Shown here piece after piece: positions 22,068 to 33,386 of a stretch of 64,000 nucleotides of DNA; positions within the stretch are counted from its first letter, which is position 1; the number at the start of each line of letters is the position of its first letter. The stretch spans positions 14,211,774 through 14,275,773 of the forward strand of contig JAQMRL010000014.1 of NCBI GenBank assembly GCA_035578175.1. The letters are read 5' to 3'. The notes under the pieces are model-generated. The model had not been told where the DNA came from. It worked only from the letters and a program-made list of their open reading frames with translations, and did no database searches. The position numbers and the translations under genes are program-made. Origin of the DNA: Catonia carolina. Lineage: Eukaryota; Arthropoda; Insecta; Hemiptera; Achilidae.

Positions 22068-22979
22068 CGAGGGGGTACCCAAAAGTAACCGGAATAGCAT
22101 TGCCGCGGACGGTGCTTATGTAGTACGCATTTCTGACGCACAAACGTGTATAGCGCAACTCATTGCGAGTTGAGTGCAGTGATTGCAACTACTTATTGTG
22201 AGTTCAATATTCATCTGCAGTGATTGTTTTTGCTAGCACTATTTTGTTCTTGTTTCGTTTTTTATGATGGCAAGTTTAAGTGAACAACGTGTAGCTGTAG
22301 AATTTTGTTTCCTACTCGGTGAAAGTGCTGCTGAAACTGTTTTAATGTTGAAAACAGCTTACAAAGATGAGGCTGTCGTAAAATCTCAACTATACGAGTG
22401 GTTTTTAAAATAGCTTCATGTCGATTGATGACAAACCTCGTCCTGGATGTCCATGAACTGCCCAAATCGAAGAAAATGTTTGAAAAATTCGAGAGCGTGT
22501 GCTCTCAGACTGTCGACTAAAAATTTGGAAGTTTTAAGAAGATTGCGCTACAGTGTTCGTCAAAAAAGATCCGATTTGTGGCCGACAGGAGATTGGTTCT
22601 TCCACCACGACAATGCACCTGCACACATAGCCGTCTTGGTGAAATATTTTTTTACTAAAAATGGCATGGTTCCGCTGCCCCACGCACCTTACTCGTCTGA
22701 GTTGGCTTTGTGTGACTTTTTCTAATTTCCACGCTTGATAAGGGGCATTAAAGGTCACCAATTTGACAACATTGAAGCCGTCAAGAAAAAACCGAGGAGG
22801 AGCTGTCAGTCATTTCTAAAGATGACTACTAAAATGTTTAGAACAGTGGAAGCACCAGCGGGATAAATGTATTAGTTGTAATGAAGAGTATTTTGAAGGG
22901 GATAAGGTTGTTTTGTAAGTAAATTGAAAATAAAAATTACTTTTGAAAAATAATTTCGGTTTCTTTTGCGTACCCCCTT
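22068..22979 (+). mobile_element. Mariner family 1, internally deleted copy
   Basis: Same GAGGGGGTACCCAAAAGTA terminus and inverted right end; TA duplication kept at the right. About 410 bp shorter than the 17549 copy. The transposase fragments (FFHHDNAPAH in frame, then stops near YSSELALCDFF) are riddled with stops and substitutions. Much older than the 17.5-kb copy. Confidence 0.85.
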
Positions 22980-22981
22980 GT

Positions 22982-23489
22982 ATTTATTTATTTTCACCAT
23001 CTGCATCACAAATCTGAAAAAATTAAGTTATCAAAAAATAAAATTACTGAAAATAAGACTCACACTGTGACGTCACACAATAAGTGTCAGTGCCACAGCT
23101 GATAATCGATGACTTACTTTATTTATAAAAAGTCACCATAACAACAAATTTACAAAGTTGTTATTAAACAGAAAATGATCACAAGAGATTTCTGAATATA
23201 TTTTGAATTTTTAACATAATTATAATTTATACCATATTTAATTGAACTCAAACAAAATTTTATGCATATTTAATTAGGTTTATTTGTGTCGAAACAAACT
23301 ACGGTTGGACTGATTGTTTTAAATTAAATTATTTTCATTAATTAATTAAGGTAAGGTTTTTAAAATGTTTTCATTCAATTACACCGGGTTACAAATTACA
23401 GTAGCTGATTGAAGAGCTTAGTGGATGAAGGTGCTATAGGCTATAACACTTATTTCACAAACTTAGTTTTTCTGATTGATGAAGAAGAT
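22982..23489. other. No feature recognised
   Basis: Very AT-rich; no coding or repeat signal that I can support. Confidence 0.3.
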
Positions 23490-23493
23490 TTAA

Positions 23494-24252
23494 GGGGAGC
23501 AGACCATTTTCTTTATCCCTATACCTGCAATACTAACTTAGGTAGATTTTTTGTAGGAACCATTTAAGCTACAAAGCTGAGCTTTAGGACATCTTTAGGG
23601 CAGTACCTTTTTACAAATTTGTACCAAATTTTTTTTATTTATCTTCATCCAATCTAAAAATGATTTTTATTCTCAAAAAATGTTCAAATGTAGCCCACAT
23701 TTATTTATGAAAAGACACCCAAAAAATAAAAACTCCAAAATTTTTTAAATACCTCTGGAGTAAATACACACCTTAGTATTAAAATGTAGTGTGTGAAATT
23801 GCACACTCCTAGGTGGGATGGTTCCTGAAATAAGTGTACCTAAAGTCAAAAAATACAATATGCGGAAAATGCGGATGTAGTAAAAGCATAATACCGTAAC
23901 AGAAACACCTATTGCCAATTGGAATTAACTTCCAAACATAAACACACCAATATATATCTTGCTTTACAGCTGATTCCTATGCATTCTAGAAATTATTGTT
24001 TTTTATGTGAACGCGATCTCCGTAATGTTAGAGCAGTAACATGATTATATTAATCTCAATTTACAAGAATGAAAAACGTGAAAAAATATCGAAATAAACA
24101 TTACGTACCCCATCAACATAAAAACATAATTTTTCTCAACAGAAAAAGCAACAAATGTCGTGTTATAGAATTTAAATAGGGGAAAACGATCTATCAATAT
24201 TTATGGTAAAATTGAAAAATAAATATTTTTTATTAAAATCAGTCTGCTCCCC
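23494..24252. mobile_element. TTAA-flanked MITE (piggyBac-type)
   Basis: Inverted GGGGAGCAGAC termini directly flanked by TTAA on both sides (23490-23493, 24253-24256). 759 bp, AT-rich, non-coding. Confidence 0.8.
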
Positions 24253-24256
24253 TTAA

Positions 24257-24832
24257 ACACTGTTTCTACAGTTTAAGAAAATACTAGTGGATAAGTGATA
24301 TACTAGTGTACTGCTTAATTTAATGTTCTGAAGTGCATTAAGATATCAAGATTACTTAACGCCTACTTCCACCAGAATGATTCGCAGTCAGAGACACCTT
24401 TTTGGAAGAATAACAGATAACTGTGGTATTTTATATGTTCCCTTCACCAGTAAAAGCTGTTATTTGGTTTTTCTTACTGTTTTGAGACATTTTGTCATCT
24501 ATTTTTAAAATGCTAATTCTCCATTCTCAGAGAACATAGTGCACGAAACAGATTTTTAGATGACGAAGGTGTCAAATGCACAAAAAAGTTACAAAAAGTT
24601 GTGCACAAAAATGCACAAAAGAGAAAATTGGTACTGAAAAGTGATATTAAAAACAAAGTTAATTGCGTAATATGAATTTGCATAAAGAGGTACGTAATAT
24701 GTAGTTACCAAAATGAAACAAATTAAGCAATTCATTGTAAGATGGGAGGTTTAGAATTTTGGTTTAATTTTTCTCAAAAACTATATTTTTGTTACATAAC
24801 ACCTTCTTTCCCTAAGTTCTCCAATTATTTTT
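24257..24832. other. No feature recognised
   Basis: AT-rich DNA with short direct repeats of CACAAAA near 24575-24620; no exon signal. Confidence 0.3.
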
Positions 24833-24964
24833 ACTTTCTCTTGCCTATATGAATATATAGGCAACAAGTATTGTTTCATGTTGATTTTTCGAAATCGAGT
24901 TTTCACCGACTATACACGTTTTCAGACCCCCTGAACCCAGAAAACATGTTTTAGCTATTAATCT

Positions 24965-24995
<31 letters not shown>

Positions 24996-25780
24996 CGCGC
25001 GTGTATGAACAAATTATCTCAAGAACGGTACATCGTCGAAGTTGAAACATAAAACTTAAGTTAGGTACTACTAGAGGACGCGACACGAACTTTCATTAAA
25101 ATTGGTCAACTGGAAGTAGTAGTTTATTAGTGAATTTTTCTACTTTTTTACGATTTTCTTTACAACGGCTACTACGATGTTTTTTTTAAAAATCGCTTCA
25201 TTTACTACATTTTTTATGCTCGACAAGATTAGGTAGGCGCTATGTTTGCTGACATTCTTGGGGAGGCTGTGCTTTTGTAGAAAAAATGGGTTTTTTAAGA
25301 TTGCGGCCTTGATATGCATTTTAGGCCAAAATTAATTTAATCAAAGTTAAAGAACATTTAAAAACCTGCAACATTTATAAAATACATTTCTTTGTATAAC
25401 GCTTAGTTAAGCAATAATTAGTGATTTTTTTAAATGAAAATCTGTAAATAAAATGAAATTTTTAAAATTTATGCCTTAGTATACATTTAACGACAAAAGT
25501 GTACTTTTATTTTAAGCATTTTTCTGTACAGAGCCTAGTTTAGCATGGAAGAGTGATTTTTAGTATCATCAAGCCAAACTGAGGTTGCTTTTCATTTGCA
25601 TCATTCACTTGTCACCGTCGTACCCTTTGATTAATTACTACGCTGCCTGCTACAAAGGTTTCGACGTAGCGATAGAGGGAACCGCCAGTAGTTTCGAAAG
25701 GGGCGGTAGGCCTGTGGCGGCGTACCAACAGAGGGCTTCGTCGCCAAGGTCAACACCAATACCACTGCGCTCTCGGCGAC

Positions 25781-25788
25781 TATAAAAA
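25781..25788 (+). promoter_or_regulatory. TATA box of solo LTR 1
   Basis: TATAAAAA preceded by a GC-rich stretch, about 170 bp into the LTR, in the expected U3 position. Confidence 0.6.
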
Positions 25789-26162
25789 GAGCGCTGCACA
25801 GAGCCAGGAGATTCAATTCCGATCCAGACAGCAGACAAGAAGTCCGCCATCGGCACACTGCTACCGGACTCCAACGAAGGCTAATTGACGACCCCACAAG
25901 AGAGAAGATGATGGTTCCGCTTGCCGACCCAACAGCGTAAGCCGTCGACCTGACCGTCTTCGCCCGCTGCCGCGAGCGATGCCCACAGCAGTTCCTCGAC
26001 CGAGCCTTACGCCCACCGGATCTGACGAAGCAGCCCTCGACGCTCTACTGCGAGCGAAGAAGATGCCGTCTCCGCTGAACGACGACACGCCATGTCGCCC
26101 AGCCTCCGACTGCCACGACGACTACGAACGACGCTTCCCATAAAGACGACCACCGCTTAAAC

Positions 26163-26178
26163 GGCCCTTTTCAGGGCC
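26163..26178 (+). terminator. Histone-type 3' stem-loop in the LTR
   Basis: GGCCCTTTTCAGGGCC forms a perfect 6-bp stem with a 4-base TTTC loop and is followed by ACCAAAAA, matching the conserved metazoan histone mRNA 3'-end stem-loop and flank. A weaker version occurs in solo LTR 2 at 33894-33909. Confidence 0.65.
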
Positions 26179-26397
26179 ACCAAAAATTAAAGGTTTTAAC
26201 TCGCCACTTAATGTCATCATCCGGTGACACACTTATAACTAAAATTAGGTTATGTTTTTTGAGGTTAGTTTTTTATTATATTTTAATGTTTTATTACTAA
26301 TGTTAGGTTATATTGTTCATTAAATGCATTGGGAAGAGAAAGTCATGCGAGTGTTTCAAATAAGGATTTTTATTATGTTTTCAGAAGCAGAGAGAAT

Positions 26398-26652
26398 ATG
26401 GAAGACTCAGGTTGTGAGCCGTTGTACTGTTCGCAACAAATCATAATTCCATTGAATCTTCCATACATACTTAAAGAATACGCAAAAGCTGCAATTAGAA
26501 CACAGCCGTATGATTTACTTTTATGGTCGGCAACTTACTTCAAATGTCTCTCCGAAGGTCAGATTCCTCCAGTCAAGGAGCGTTTCGAATATCCACCTAT
26601 CATGGCTCCTTCAGGTCTTAGTCCTGGATTCTTAAAAGTGTTGATTAAACAG
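26398..26652 (+). CDS. ROPN1L: Ropporin-1-like protein, exon 1 (RIIa docking domain)
   Basis: Ropporins are RIIa-domain proteins of the sperm flagellum (radial spokes/fibrous sheath) that dimerise and bind A-kinase anchoring proteins. This exon encodes residues 1-85: a CSQQIIIPLNLPYILKEYAK helix, then AAIRTQPYDLLLWSATYF, the classic RIIa pattern with AIRTQP and LLWSA..YF, followed by PPVKERFEYPP and LSPGFLKVLIKQ, as in vertebrate ROPN1L. The start is the ATG at 26398, 13 bp after a TTTCAG acceptor at 26384, so an untranslated exon lies upstream. The donor CAG|GTAACC at 26652 is phase 0. The encoded chain runs on in phase through five more exons to 44262 (681 residues in all). Confidence 0.9.
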
Positions 26653-27130
26653 GTAACCATCTCTAACCAATAGCGATGTTCACACTCGTGCGCTTACGCT
26701 TGCGCAAATCGCGCGCCTCGACACAAAAGACGCATGCGTTAAGGCATACCCGAGATGAATCAGAAATTGCAGATTTTCTTCTCACACAGCGTAGCGCAAG
26801 AAGTTCCACTAATTCTGGATTTCTGTGCGTTTCAACGTTCAATTTGTAGTGTTTCATAGTGCACGCCATGAAAAAAATTCCGTTCTGTTTGAAGAGCTTT
26901 ATCTCAAAAACAACCAAATGGAAAATTTTGAACCCAAAACCAAATTAAAGCCTGTTCTTTTCTGCGTTGATTGGTTTGACTTAGATTATTTTATTTTAAA
27001 ATTAGTCCGAGATACATCAATTTACATAATATAAAAATTACTCAGTTTTTAGCCGGTTTTCCGCTTATGTACGTTTTAAACGTCTGTTACTCCGTCCAGG
27101 ATTTATATAATTTATATGTAAATATAACTT
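26653..27130. other. Intron DNA, nothing assigned
   Basis: A GC-richer patch at 26690-26830 has a minus-strand open frame without a recognisable domain; the rest is AT-rich. Confidence 0.3.
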
Positions 27131-27132
27131 TA

Positions 27133-27473
27133 AGTCCAGCCTCGCTTAGTTTGGTCCTAATGTAAACAAATAATGACGTCACTGAGCATGCGCATTATAT
27201 CAAAATGTGTACACGCTGATTAAAAAGTAACAACAAAATACTTTCAAAAGTATTTAAATACAAAAAACTTTAAAAAGTATTTTTCTAAATGAAATTGTTA
27301 GGCCTACATCATATCATGACTGATGTTTTTAGTACTTTAAGTACTTATAATTTAAAACATAGTTAACTTAATAGGAATACCGACATCCGTAAAGTCGCAG
27401 ACTCTAGCGTGCACCCTGTAGTAGGTGGCTTTTGTTTGTTGACAGTAGGAGCAAACTAAGAACGGCTGAACTG
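27133..27473 (-). mobile_element. TA-flanked 341-bp MITE (family T), copy 1
   Basis: Same length and inverted sequence as 61919-62259. ~38-bp inverted ends of the form AGTTCAGCCG.TCTAAGTTTG; the left end here is more mutated. A TA duplication suggests mobilisation by a Tc1/mariner enzyme. Confidence 0.8.
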
Positions 27474-27486
27474 TATATAATGTATA

Positions 27487-27706
27487 CGAGGTGTGGCTTT
27501 AAGTAACGAGACTGACGTTGTAAAAAATTTTATTTTTATTGTATACATAATCACTTATTGTCACCTTCGATATACACTCCTTCTCTATCCCTACAACACT
27601 ATGCGAATTTTTCATTGTTGGAAATAGTGCTGGAAGTCATCTTCTGTCAGCTCCTTTAGGACACGTGCCGCTTTCTCTTTTACAGCTTCCACAGACTCAA
27701 ATCTTC
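27487..27706 (-). mobile_element. Mariner family 2, 3'-end fragment
   Basis: Starts CGAGGTGTGGCTTTAAGTAA after TA. The minus strand encodes the transposase end (FESVEAVKEKAARVLKELTE-like, then MERCRDREGVYIEGD-like) with substitutions. The 5' part is missing. Confidence 0.8.
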
Positions 27707-28233
27707 ATCACGAAATTATATTCATTTAAAGACGATACCGTCAGTGACATTAATAAGAACAGAAAATTGTCTGCATAGTCACCTTTTTCCGCAATTAAAA
27801 AAAAGATAGACAGGTTTTTTTAAATGCATGAGAATGACTCTGAAAACGTTTAATTTTATATTGTGTAAAGTAGAACAACTCGTTTTCAAAAACAATGGTG
27901 CAACTTGCACAAGCACCCAATACCGGAAGAAAGACTTGTGATTACTGTACTTTGAAATACATATTTTGAACATTTTGACTACCGATATTCAATATTATAA
28001 AGCATTGTTTAGCCAGTAATAATCTTTTAAGTTATTTTTATAAACCTATCTTATTACAATTAATTAACAAGTTTTTATTATTTATGAATACGTATTACGA
28101 CGCTAAATACACTTAGCAACCTGCTAGCAAGCAGCAGGCAGGTTTATGCAAAACAAACCAGTGAGCTGATATGCGCAGATGACCAGTGCGCAACTTTCTC
28201 CACCAGAGTTTACTATGAGACGTCCGATTAAAA
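27707..28233. other. Intron DNA, nothing assigned
   Basis: AT-rich, non-coding as far as I can see. Confidence 0.3.
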
Positions 28234-28235
28234 TA

Positions 28236-29325
28236 CCGGGTGATTCAAAACTATACGGCAATCTTTTGGGATCTCATTCTGTAGCTAAAAATAAGAAAAA
28301 AAGTTCATGTAAACATATGCCTGAAAACGCTTAGTTAGCGAGTTACGGCTAACGAAAAATTTCACCTAGAACTCTGTACCCTCGGTGTAGGTATTTACAA
28401 AGATGCAAATTTAAAGGTATTTACAAAGATGCAAATACGATTGTTTCTTATGTTTAATCTGAAAAATTGAATAAAATTGGTTGCAGAGCTGTAAATGCAA
28501 TACTTTCAGAGATATCTTACATAAAACACAAGAATTGGTGCGAAGAAATAACACATTTTTGTGTTTAACGTAAGATTACTTCCATAAATGGTAAATAAAG
28601 GTATATTTTTTCTAAAATAAATTTTTAGAAAATTTAATTCTGAAAAGATTCATGTGAATTACCCAGGAAAAAATGAATAATAGATATTGAAATTTCGCTT
28701 TATTTGAAATCAAAACAGACGCACATAAAACCCACATTCTTAACTGCATAAAATATTAACTAACATTAGTCTAAATATAAAATATTAGTTAAATAAATAA
28801 ATATTAGTTAATATTTTATGCAGTTAAGAATGTGCGTTTTATGTGCGTCTGATTAAATAAAGCGAAATTTCAATATCTATTATTCATTTTTTTCTTGAGT
28901 AATTCACATGAATCTTTTCAGAATTAAATTTTCTATAAATTTATTTAAGAAAAATACACCTTTATATACCATTTATGGAAGTAATCTTACGTTAAACACA
29001 AAAATGTGTTATTTCTTTGCACCAATTCTAGTGTTTTATGTAAGATATCTGTGAAAGTATTGCATTTACAGCTCTGGAACCAATTTTATTCAATTTTTCA
29101 GATTAAAAAATATAAGAAACAATCGTATTTGTATCTTTGTAAGTACCTTTAACATTTTTATACGGCCTTACTTCACCGAGGGTACAGAGTTCTAGGTGAA
29201 ATTTTTCGCTAGTCATTACTCGCTAACTAAGCGTTTTCAGGCATATGTTTGTATGAACTTTTTTTCTTATTTTTAGCTATAGAATGAGATCCCAAGAGAT
29301 TGCCGTATAGCTTTGAATCACCCGG
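28236..29325. mobile_element. 1.09-kb foldback element (nearly perfect palindrome)
   Basis: CCGGGTGATTCAAAACTATA at the left is mirrored by TATAGCTTTGAATCACCCGG at the right, and pairing continues almost to the centre near 28780. TA flanks (28234-28235, 29326-29327). The subterminal GCGAGTTACGGCTAACGAA is shared with the TIRs of the 40724-43207 element, so it is probably a non-autonomous relative. It lies in ropporin intron 1. Confidence 0.9.
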
Positions 29326-29404
29326 TATAATGGCCTATTCCTACTCGCAGGTTCCCGCTTGTAAGCGACCAGCGACCTGCGACCAGCGTTCACTGTACGC
29401 TTAC

Positions 29405-29500
29405 CCTAAGGTTGGTTTTCATTTTGCATCATTCACTGATGATTAAAATTAGGATATGTTTTTTGAGGTTAGTTTTTTCCTAATGTTTTATTACTATACT
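29405..29500 (+). mobile_element. R-family fragment h
   Basis: About 95 bp of the 3' third of R (GATTAAAATTAGGATATG, TAATGTTTTATTACTA). Confidence 0.65.
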
Positions 29501-30062
29501 AGTAACCATGAAATTGCGAGCCTGGATCTAGTTTGATAGTGATGTAGTGTGGCCGTATTTGACAGAGTGGGAACGAACTTTTTATATATTATTATCATAA
29601 ACTATATAAGATTACAAAATTATTTAATATTCATCTAATACCATATTTCATGTCTAAATAACTACTAGGCTTGGAATGTCGTGTTAAAACCACAAAACTT
29701 TTAATTTCAATTATTTGTGAATAATTAAATTAAACTGTTCAAGTTTATACTTGAAGGAAATATAATTACAAAGAGAAAATCGAAAAGTATTGTAAAACCA
29801 TGAATATCTTTTTAATTTCAACTACTTAATTTATTAAGACATTCTTGAAGATAAGCAATGTTATCTTATGCGTCAGACAATAAAAAAAACCGAAAAGTAT
29901 GTTTGGACTATTACAAAAATATAAAATATTTAAGTAAAGCAAGACAAAAATGGCCGTCCTTAATATAATACTTATGCTATCTAGCGGATCTTTTTAAAAG
30001 TCAGGGCGGGTGGAGTTGGCAACACTGTAAGGCAGGACGGGTAGAGGTACACGACTGCTTGC
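29501..30062. other. Intron DNA, nothing assigned
   Basis: AT-rich; no repeat partner found. Confidence 0.3.
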
Positions 30063-30190
30063 TTTAATAGTAATTTTTTTTTTTTTTTTTTTTGGTTTAA
30101 CGTCCGACTGTTCTGCAATTACTGGTAGTGCAGACGGTGAAAGATGAAATGATTGTTTATAACGTATGAAAAGATGCCGTGCCTGAATGG
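30063..30190 (-). mobile_element. SINE, second copy, truncated
   Basis: Poly-T run followed by GGTTTAACGTCCGACTGTTC and TGCCTGAATGGGAT, the same family as 17377-17517, ending at the B-box region. Confidence 0.75.
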
Positions 30191-30249
30191 GATCATTAGT
30201 AAGATTATTATGCCGTGCTTTATTAGTAAGCTTGCAATTTTGTGGTTAA

Positions 30250-30315
30250 TAGTATAATGTTAGGTTATATTGTTCATTATTTACTTTGGCAAGAGAAAGT
30301 CGTGTGTGTTTTACA
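30250..30315 (+). mobile_element. R-family fragment i, abutting exon 2
   Basis: Terminal ~60 bp of R (TAATGTTAGGTTATATTG to GGCAAGAGAAAGTCGTGTGT). It stops about 20 bp before the exon-2 acceptor. Confidence 0.7.
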
Positions 30316-30336
30316 ACAAATATATATTTGTTTTAG

Positions 30337-30501
30337 TACGGCAAGAAAGGATTTATGGATGCGGAGAAGGTAAAAGCGAGATGGCTAGGAATCACTTTGA
30401 AAGAGGAAGGGATTCAAGATATTTTTGACATAATCGGCATCCAAAAGGGAAACATTCGGTGGCTGAATTTCATTGCCGTAGCTACCGGCTATTTGTGCCC
30501 T
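30337..30501 (+). CDS. ROPN1L: Ropporin-1-like protein, exon 2
   Basis: After TTTGTTTTAG at 30336, 55 codons in phase 0 encode residues 86-140: YGKKGFMDAEKVKARWLGIT ... NIRWLNFIAVATGYLCP. The second segment corresponds to KIKWINFLALG of vertebrate ROPN1L. Donor CCT|GTATGT at 30501. Both phases fit exons 1 and 3. Confidence 0.88.
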
Positions 30502-30663
30502 GTATGTTCTATTTTTACCTACCATTTTGTATATTAGCAGCAATTTTAAAAATTTCTGTTTTTTATTTTAAGAAAACCGTTCAAAGGCCGTATCTCATTT
30601 AAAAATAAGAGTTATAACCGCGTTTGAAAGTATCAATGTTAAAGGTAGGTATATTGTTCTATA

Positions 30664-31395
30664 CTGCCCGACAAGTTTCGAAATAGGATTCCCTCCCTTC
30701 CGCACTTCATCCACGCCACCTCGTATTACGCACCGTCCCAAAAACATTAGCTCGGATAGTCAGCCTACTGGTCCAGCTCATTACTACAACAGTATTTATA
30801 TTCATACTTACTGTTACTTTATTATTATTAGCACTTATTTAACCTGTACCTGTTTAAATCACAAATATACACTTACACTGTAGAGTCTATTTGTTTAATC
30901 GAAACAAATTTATCTGAATATTGAACAACCGATCAAACCCAAAACATAATAAAACTGCACTGACTACAAAACCAATATTGCACGGTCGCTAACACTGTAC
31001 AACTGAAGTAAAAGCGTAGTTTATATTAGCCGCTCTCAAGTAAATAAAGAATAATGCTTACTCCATTTAATAATTAAATCGTATAAATTATTTAGATTAA
31101 CAGTCAACATTATAAATTAAGAACTTGTTGAGTTATATTATGACTGCACTACCTAACAGTGAAAGAAAATAATGGAAACACTAATGACTGCTGATAATGA
31201 ATGCTGGTGGTCACATAATCTGTACAAAATGTTATTGATAACAAGAATCTGGTATAAGTGATATTCATAATTAATTGCTCATTCGTAGGTCTATTGTGCG
31301 TACCAATGTTTTCGATCCGGCACGTAGTGCGAACGGGAATTGAAGAAGTGGGGAAGGGAGGGAATCCTATTTCGATCGTTGTCAAGCAGTTATCA
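30664..31395. mobile_element. MITE-like element with ~40-bp inverted ends
   Basis: TTTCGAAATAGGATTCCCTC CCTTCC near 30670 is mirrored by GGAAGGGAGGGAATCCTATT TCGATCG near 31350. AT-rich interior without coding frame; the target duplication is not clear. Confidence 0.55.
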
Positions 31396-32036
31396 CTTAT
31401 AGCAAATTTATTGAATATGACATAAAAGGGATAAACGCTCAAAAATTCGTAGAATAACCTATTTTCAGACATTCTTCACAATGAAATTAAAAGTGTTCTA
31501 ATATTTATCTTGTATAATTTTTCTATATGCACGTGTTCACAAAATTTCGTGCTTTCATTATAACAACATGTGTCTTTAAATAACTGTAGGAATTGATCAA
31601 TGATATCAGCTCAAAGAGAAATTTTTTCCGTCTTCATTTTGCCACAGATCCATATTCATTTGACTGTTACATTAGCTTGAATACAGAGTGGTAAGCGAGG
31701 GCGTTTGATGTATCAAATTTTTCGCTAGACATTTTTCTATAATACCAGACTAAAAAATAAATTTTAAAAAATGTATTGCCGAATTTTGATAAAAATACGT
31801 GACCTTTCATCAATTACCTAGAACAAATTTGTCATAAATTCGTTGTAACTGGCGTAAAACAAACGGAATTACATGTATGTTTTTTTAAAACATATCTCGA
31901 AGTTTTCTTAATGTCTCATAAAAATTTCAAATTTTTTGGATAATAGAAAAATAAAAACCGCCAAGTCTATCGGAATTAATGTTCGAAGAGCGACGGCGTG
32001 TTTTTCGTCGTATAGTGAATGTTCGAATGTCCCCTT
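31396..32036. other. Intron DNA with a 50-bp direct duplication
   Basis: GCGACGGCGTGTTTTTC..CG TATAGTGAATGTTC occurs twice in tandem at about 31988 and 32038, the second copy opening repeat Q. The rest is AT-rich and unassigned. Confidence 0.4.
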
Positions 32037-33005
32037 CTGCGACGGCGTGTTTTTCATCGTATAGTGAATGTTCAAATGTCAAAACACGCTCCCAAATAAA
32101 TTCATTTATCTAAAGCCATTACCGATAGAAAATTGTAAAAAAAATTACTGGCATTTTGTACAACACGTACGGTTATTTTCATTTTAAAAACATAAATATC
32201 GGTTGCGTTTTTCGCTAGCTACAGCGGACGAAACAATTTCGCGCATAAAAATTTGTAAGTAATTTTTGTCTGTAACGTACTAAATTTTAAGTTTATCATG
32301 AAATTGTACAGAACATAATTTATAGAAGACATTTTCGTGAATAAAACCATGTTTTAGATAAAATTTAGAGTAACATTAGCCCTAAAAATTGTAGTTTGAA
32401 ATTTGCAACGCGCAAGATGGGAACAGAATGTGTGATATTCGAACAGTGTTGCATTGTCAAATTCCTGTCATCCCCACCCTCTTGTTCATAATACGTATGA
32501 GAATAGTATTGTATTGGCATTGAACACATATACAGTTACAAATACTCATACAAAATTATGTAGTAGTGGTAAAAAGATAGAGTTTGTAATAGGCCATGAA
32601 ACAGGCCGTGAGAGGTTTAACGAAGAAAGACAATGTTTACTCTTAGAATTTCCGTATACCACGCCAACGGTTGCATGTAGGAAGAGAAAGTTTGATTTTA
32701 TAGCTTCCACACACCATTCTGATTTAGTAGGTAGTTCTACGAACTTTATAGATGAAATATTCCATAAGTTACATTGCCTTGAAGATAGGATGACTTCAAA
32801 AGTAACTTGGCAGATTACAATCATCATTTCAACCTTGCTATCAATACATTTGCATTGTGTTTTAAATTGAATTATAGAGCCTTTCAAGGCGCGTAATTTG
32901 ATCTATGAACCGAACAAATCCCTTCATAAATACGTTTGCTATAGGCTTTTAAACCTGGTAACTACCAGAGCAACTAAGATTGCCTCCCGTAGCAGAAGGC
33001 TTAAG
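32037..33005 (+). repeat. Interspersed repeat Q, copy 2
   Basis: Direct copy of 10795-11780, ~85-90% alike by eye. Contains the longer counterpart (32454-32870) of the unknown open frame, with KLHCLEDRMTSKVTWQ. Ends 60 bp before ropporin exon 3. Confidence 0.75.
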
Positions 33006-33065
33006 CATCTTTTCATACTACGTAGTGAATCAATTTATTAATTAGCTTGTTTTATTTTTGCGCAG

Positions 33066-33315
33066 ACGTTAAAAGACACAATGATTATGTTGTGTGAACT
33101 TCTGACGGATGACCCTGACGGAGGTCCTGCTACGATTCCGTTGGAACTGTTTTTGCCCATCTACAAGTACCTATCGAGGCTTGATTGTAGACCAATTTCG
33201 ATTACTGGTTCGGAGGAGCTACTAGAGTTATTTCCGCCTAGAGATGCTTCGGTGCAATCGATTATCACCACCGAATGCATGCTTGCTCATGGGATGCAGA
33301 TCAACGAATTGGACG
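33066..33315 (+). CDS. ROPN1L: Ropporin-1-like protein, exon 3
   Basis: After TTGCGCAG at 33065, residues 141-223 plus one base. MLCELLTDDPDGGPATIPLE and FLPIYKYLSRLDC match the most conserved block of ropporins (LCEILTDDPEGGPARIP). The donor GGACG|GTACTT at 33315 leaves phase 1, matching exon 4. If this donor is skipped, the frame runs only seven more codons to a stop at 33336-33338, giving a 230-residue protein, the length of ordinary ropporin. Confidence 0.88.
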
Positions 33316-33386
33316 GTACTTCTCATTATTATCTCTAATAATAATAATAATAATAATTTTTATGGCCTCCACATCGCCCTTAATAG

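Larger units (their letters stand above)
25610..26229 (+). mobile_element. Solo LTR 1 of an LTR retrotransposon
   Basis: 620 bp starting TGTCACCG and ending CGGTGACA, with the 4-bp duplication CACT on each side (25606-25609, 26230-26233). A TATAAAAA box at 25781-25788 fits an LTR promoter. The GC-rich interior contrasts with its surroundings. No gag/pol is present, so it is a recombined solo LTR. A perfect histone-type stem-loop is near its 3' end. Confidence 0.85.
24833..26362 (+). mobile_element. R-family element, copy g, interrupted by a solo LTR
   Basis: R sequence from 24833 to 25609 resumes at 26230 and ends with GGGAAGAGAAAGTCATGCGA. The (TG)n(CG)n tract is at 24963-25003. The break coincides exactly with a 4-bp-duplicated LTR. 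Its 3' end is about 20 bp from the ropporin exon-1 acceptor. Confidence 0.85.

Noticed and set aside
26663..26917. Minus-strand frame in ropporin intron 1, considered as a Harbinger-like start
   Set aside because: Only a vague ELLALRCVRRK resemblance; no TIR or second motif nearby.
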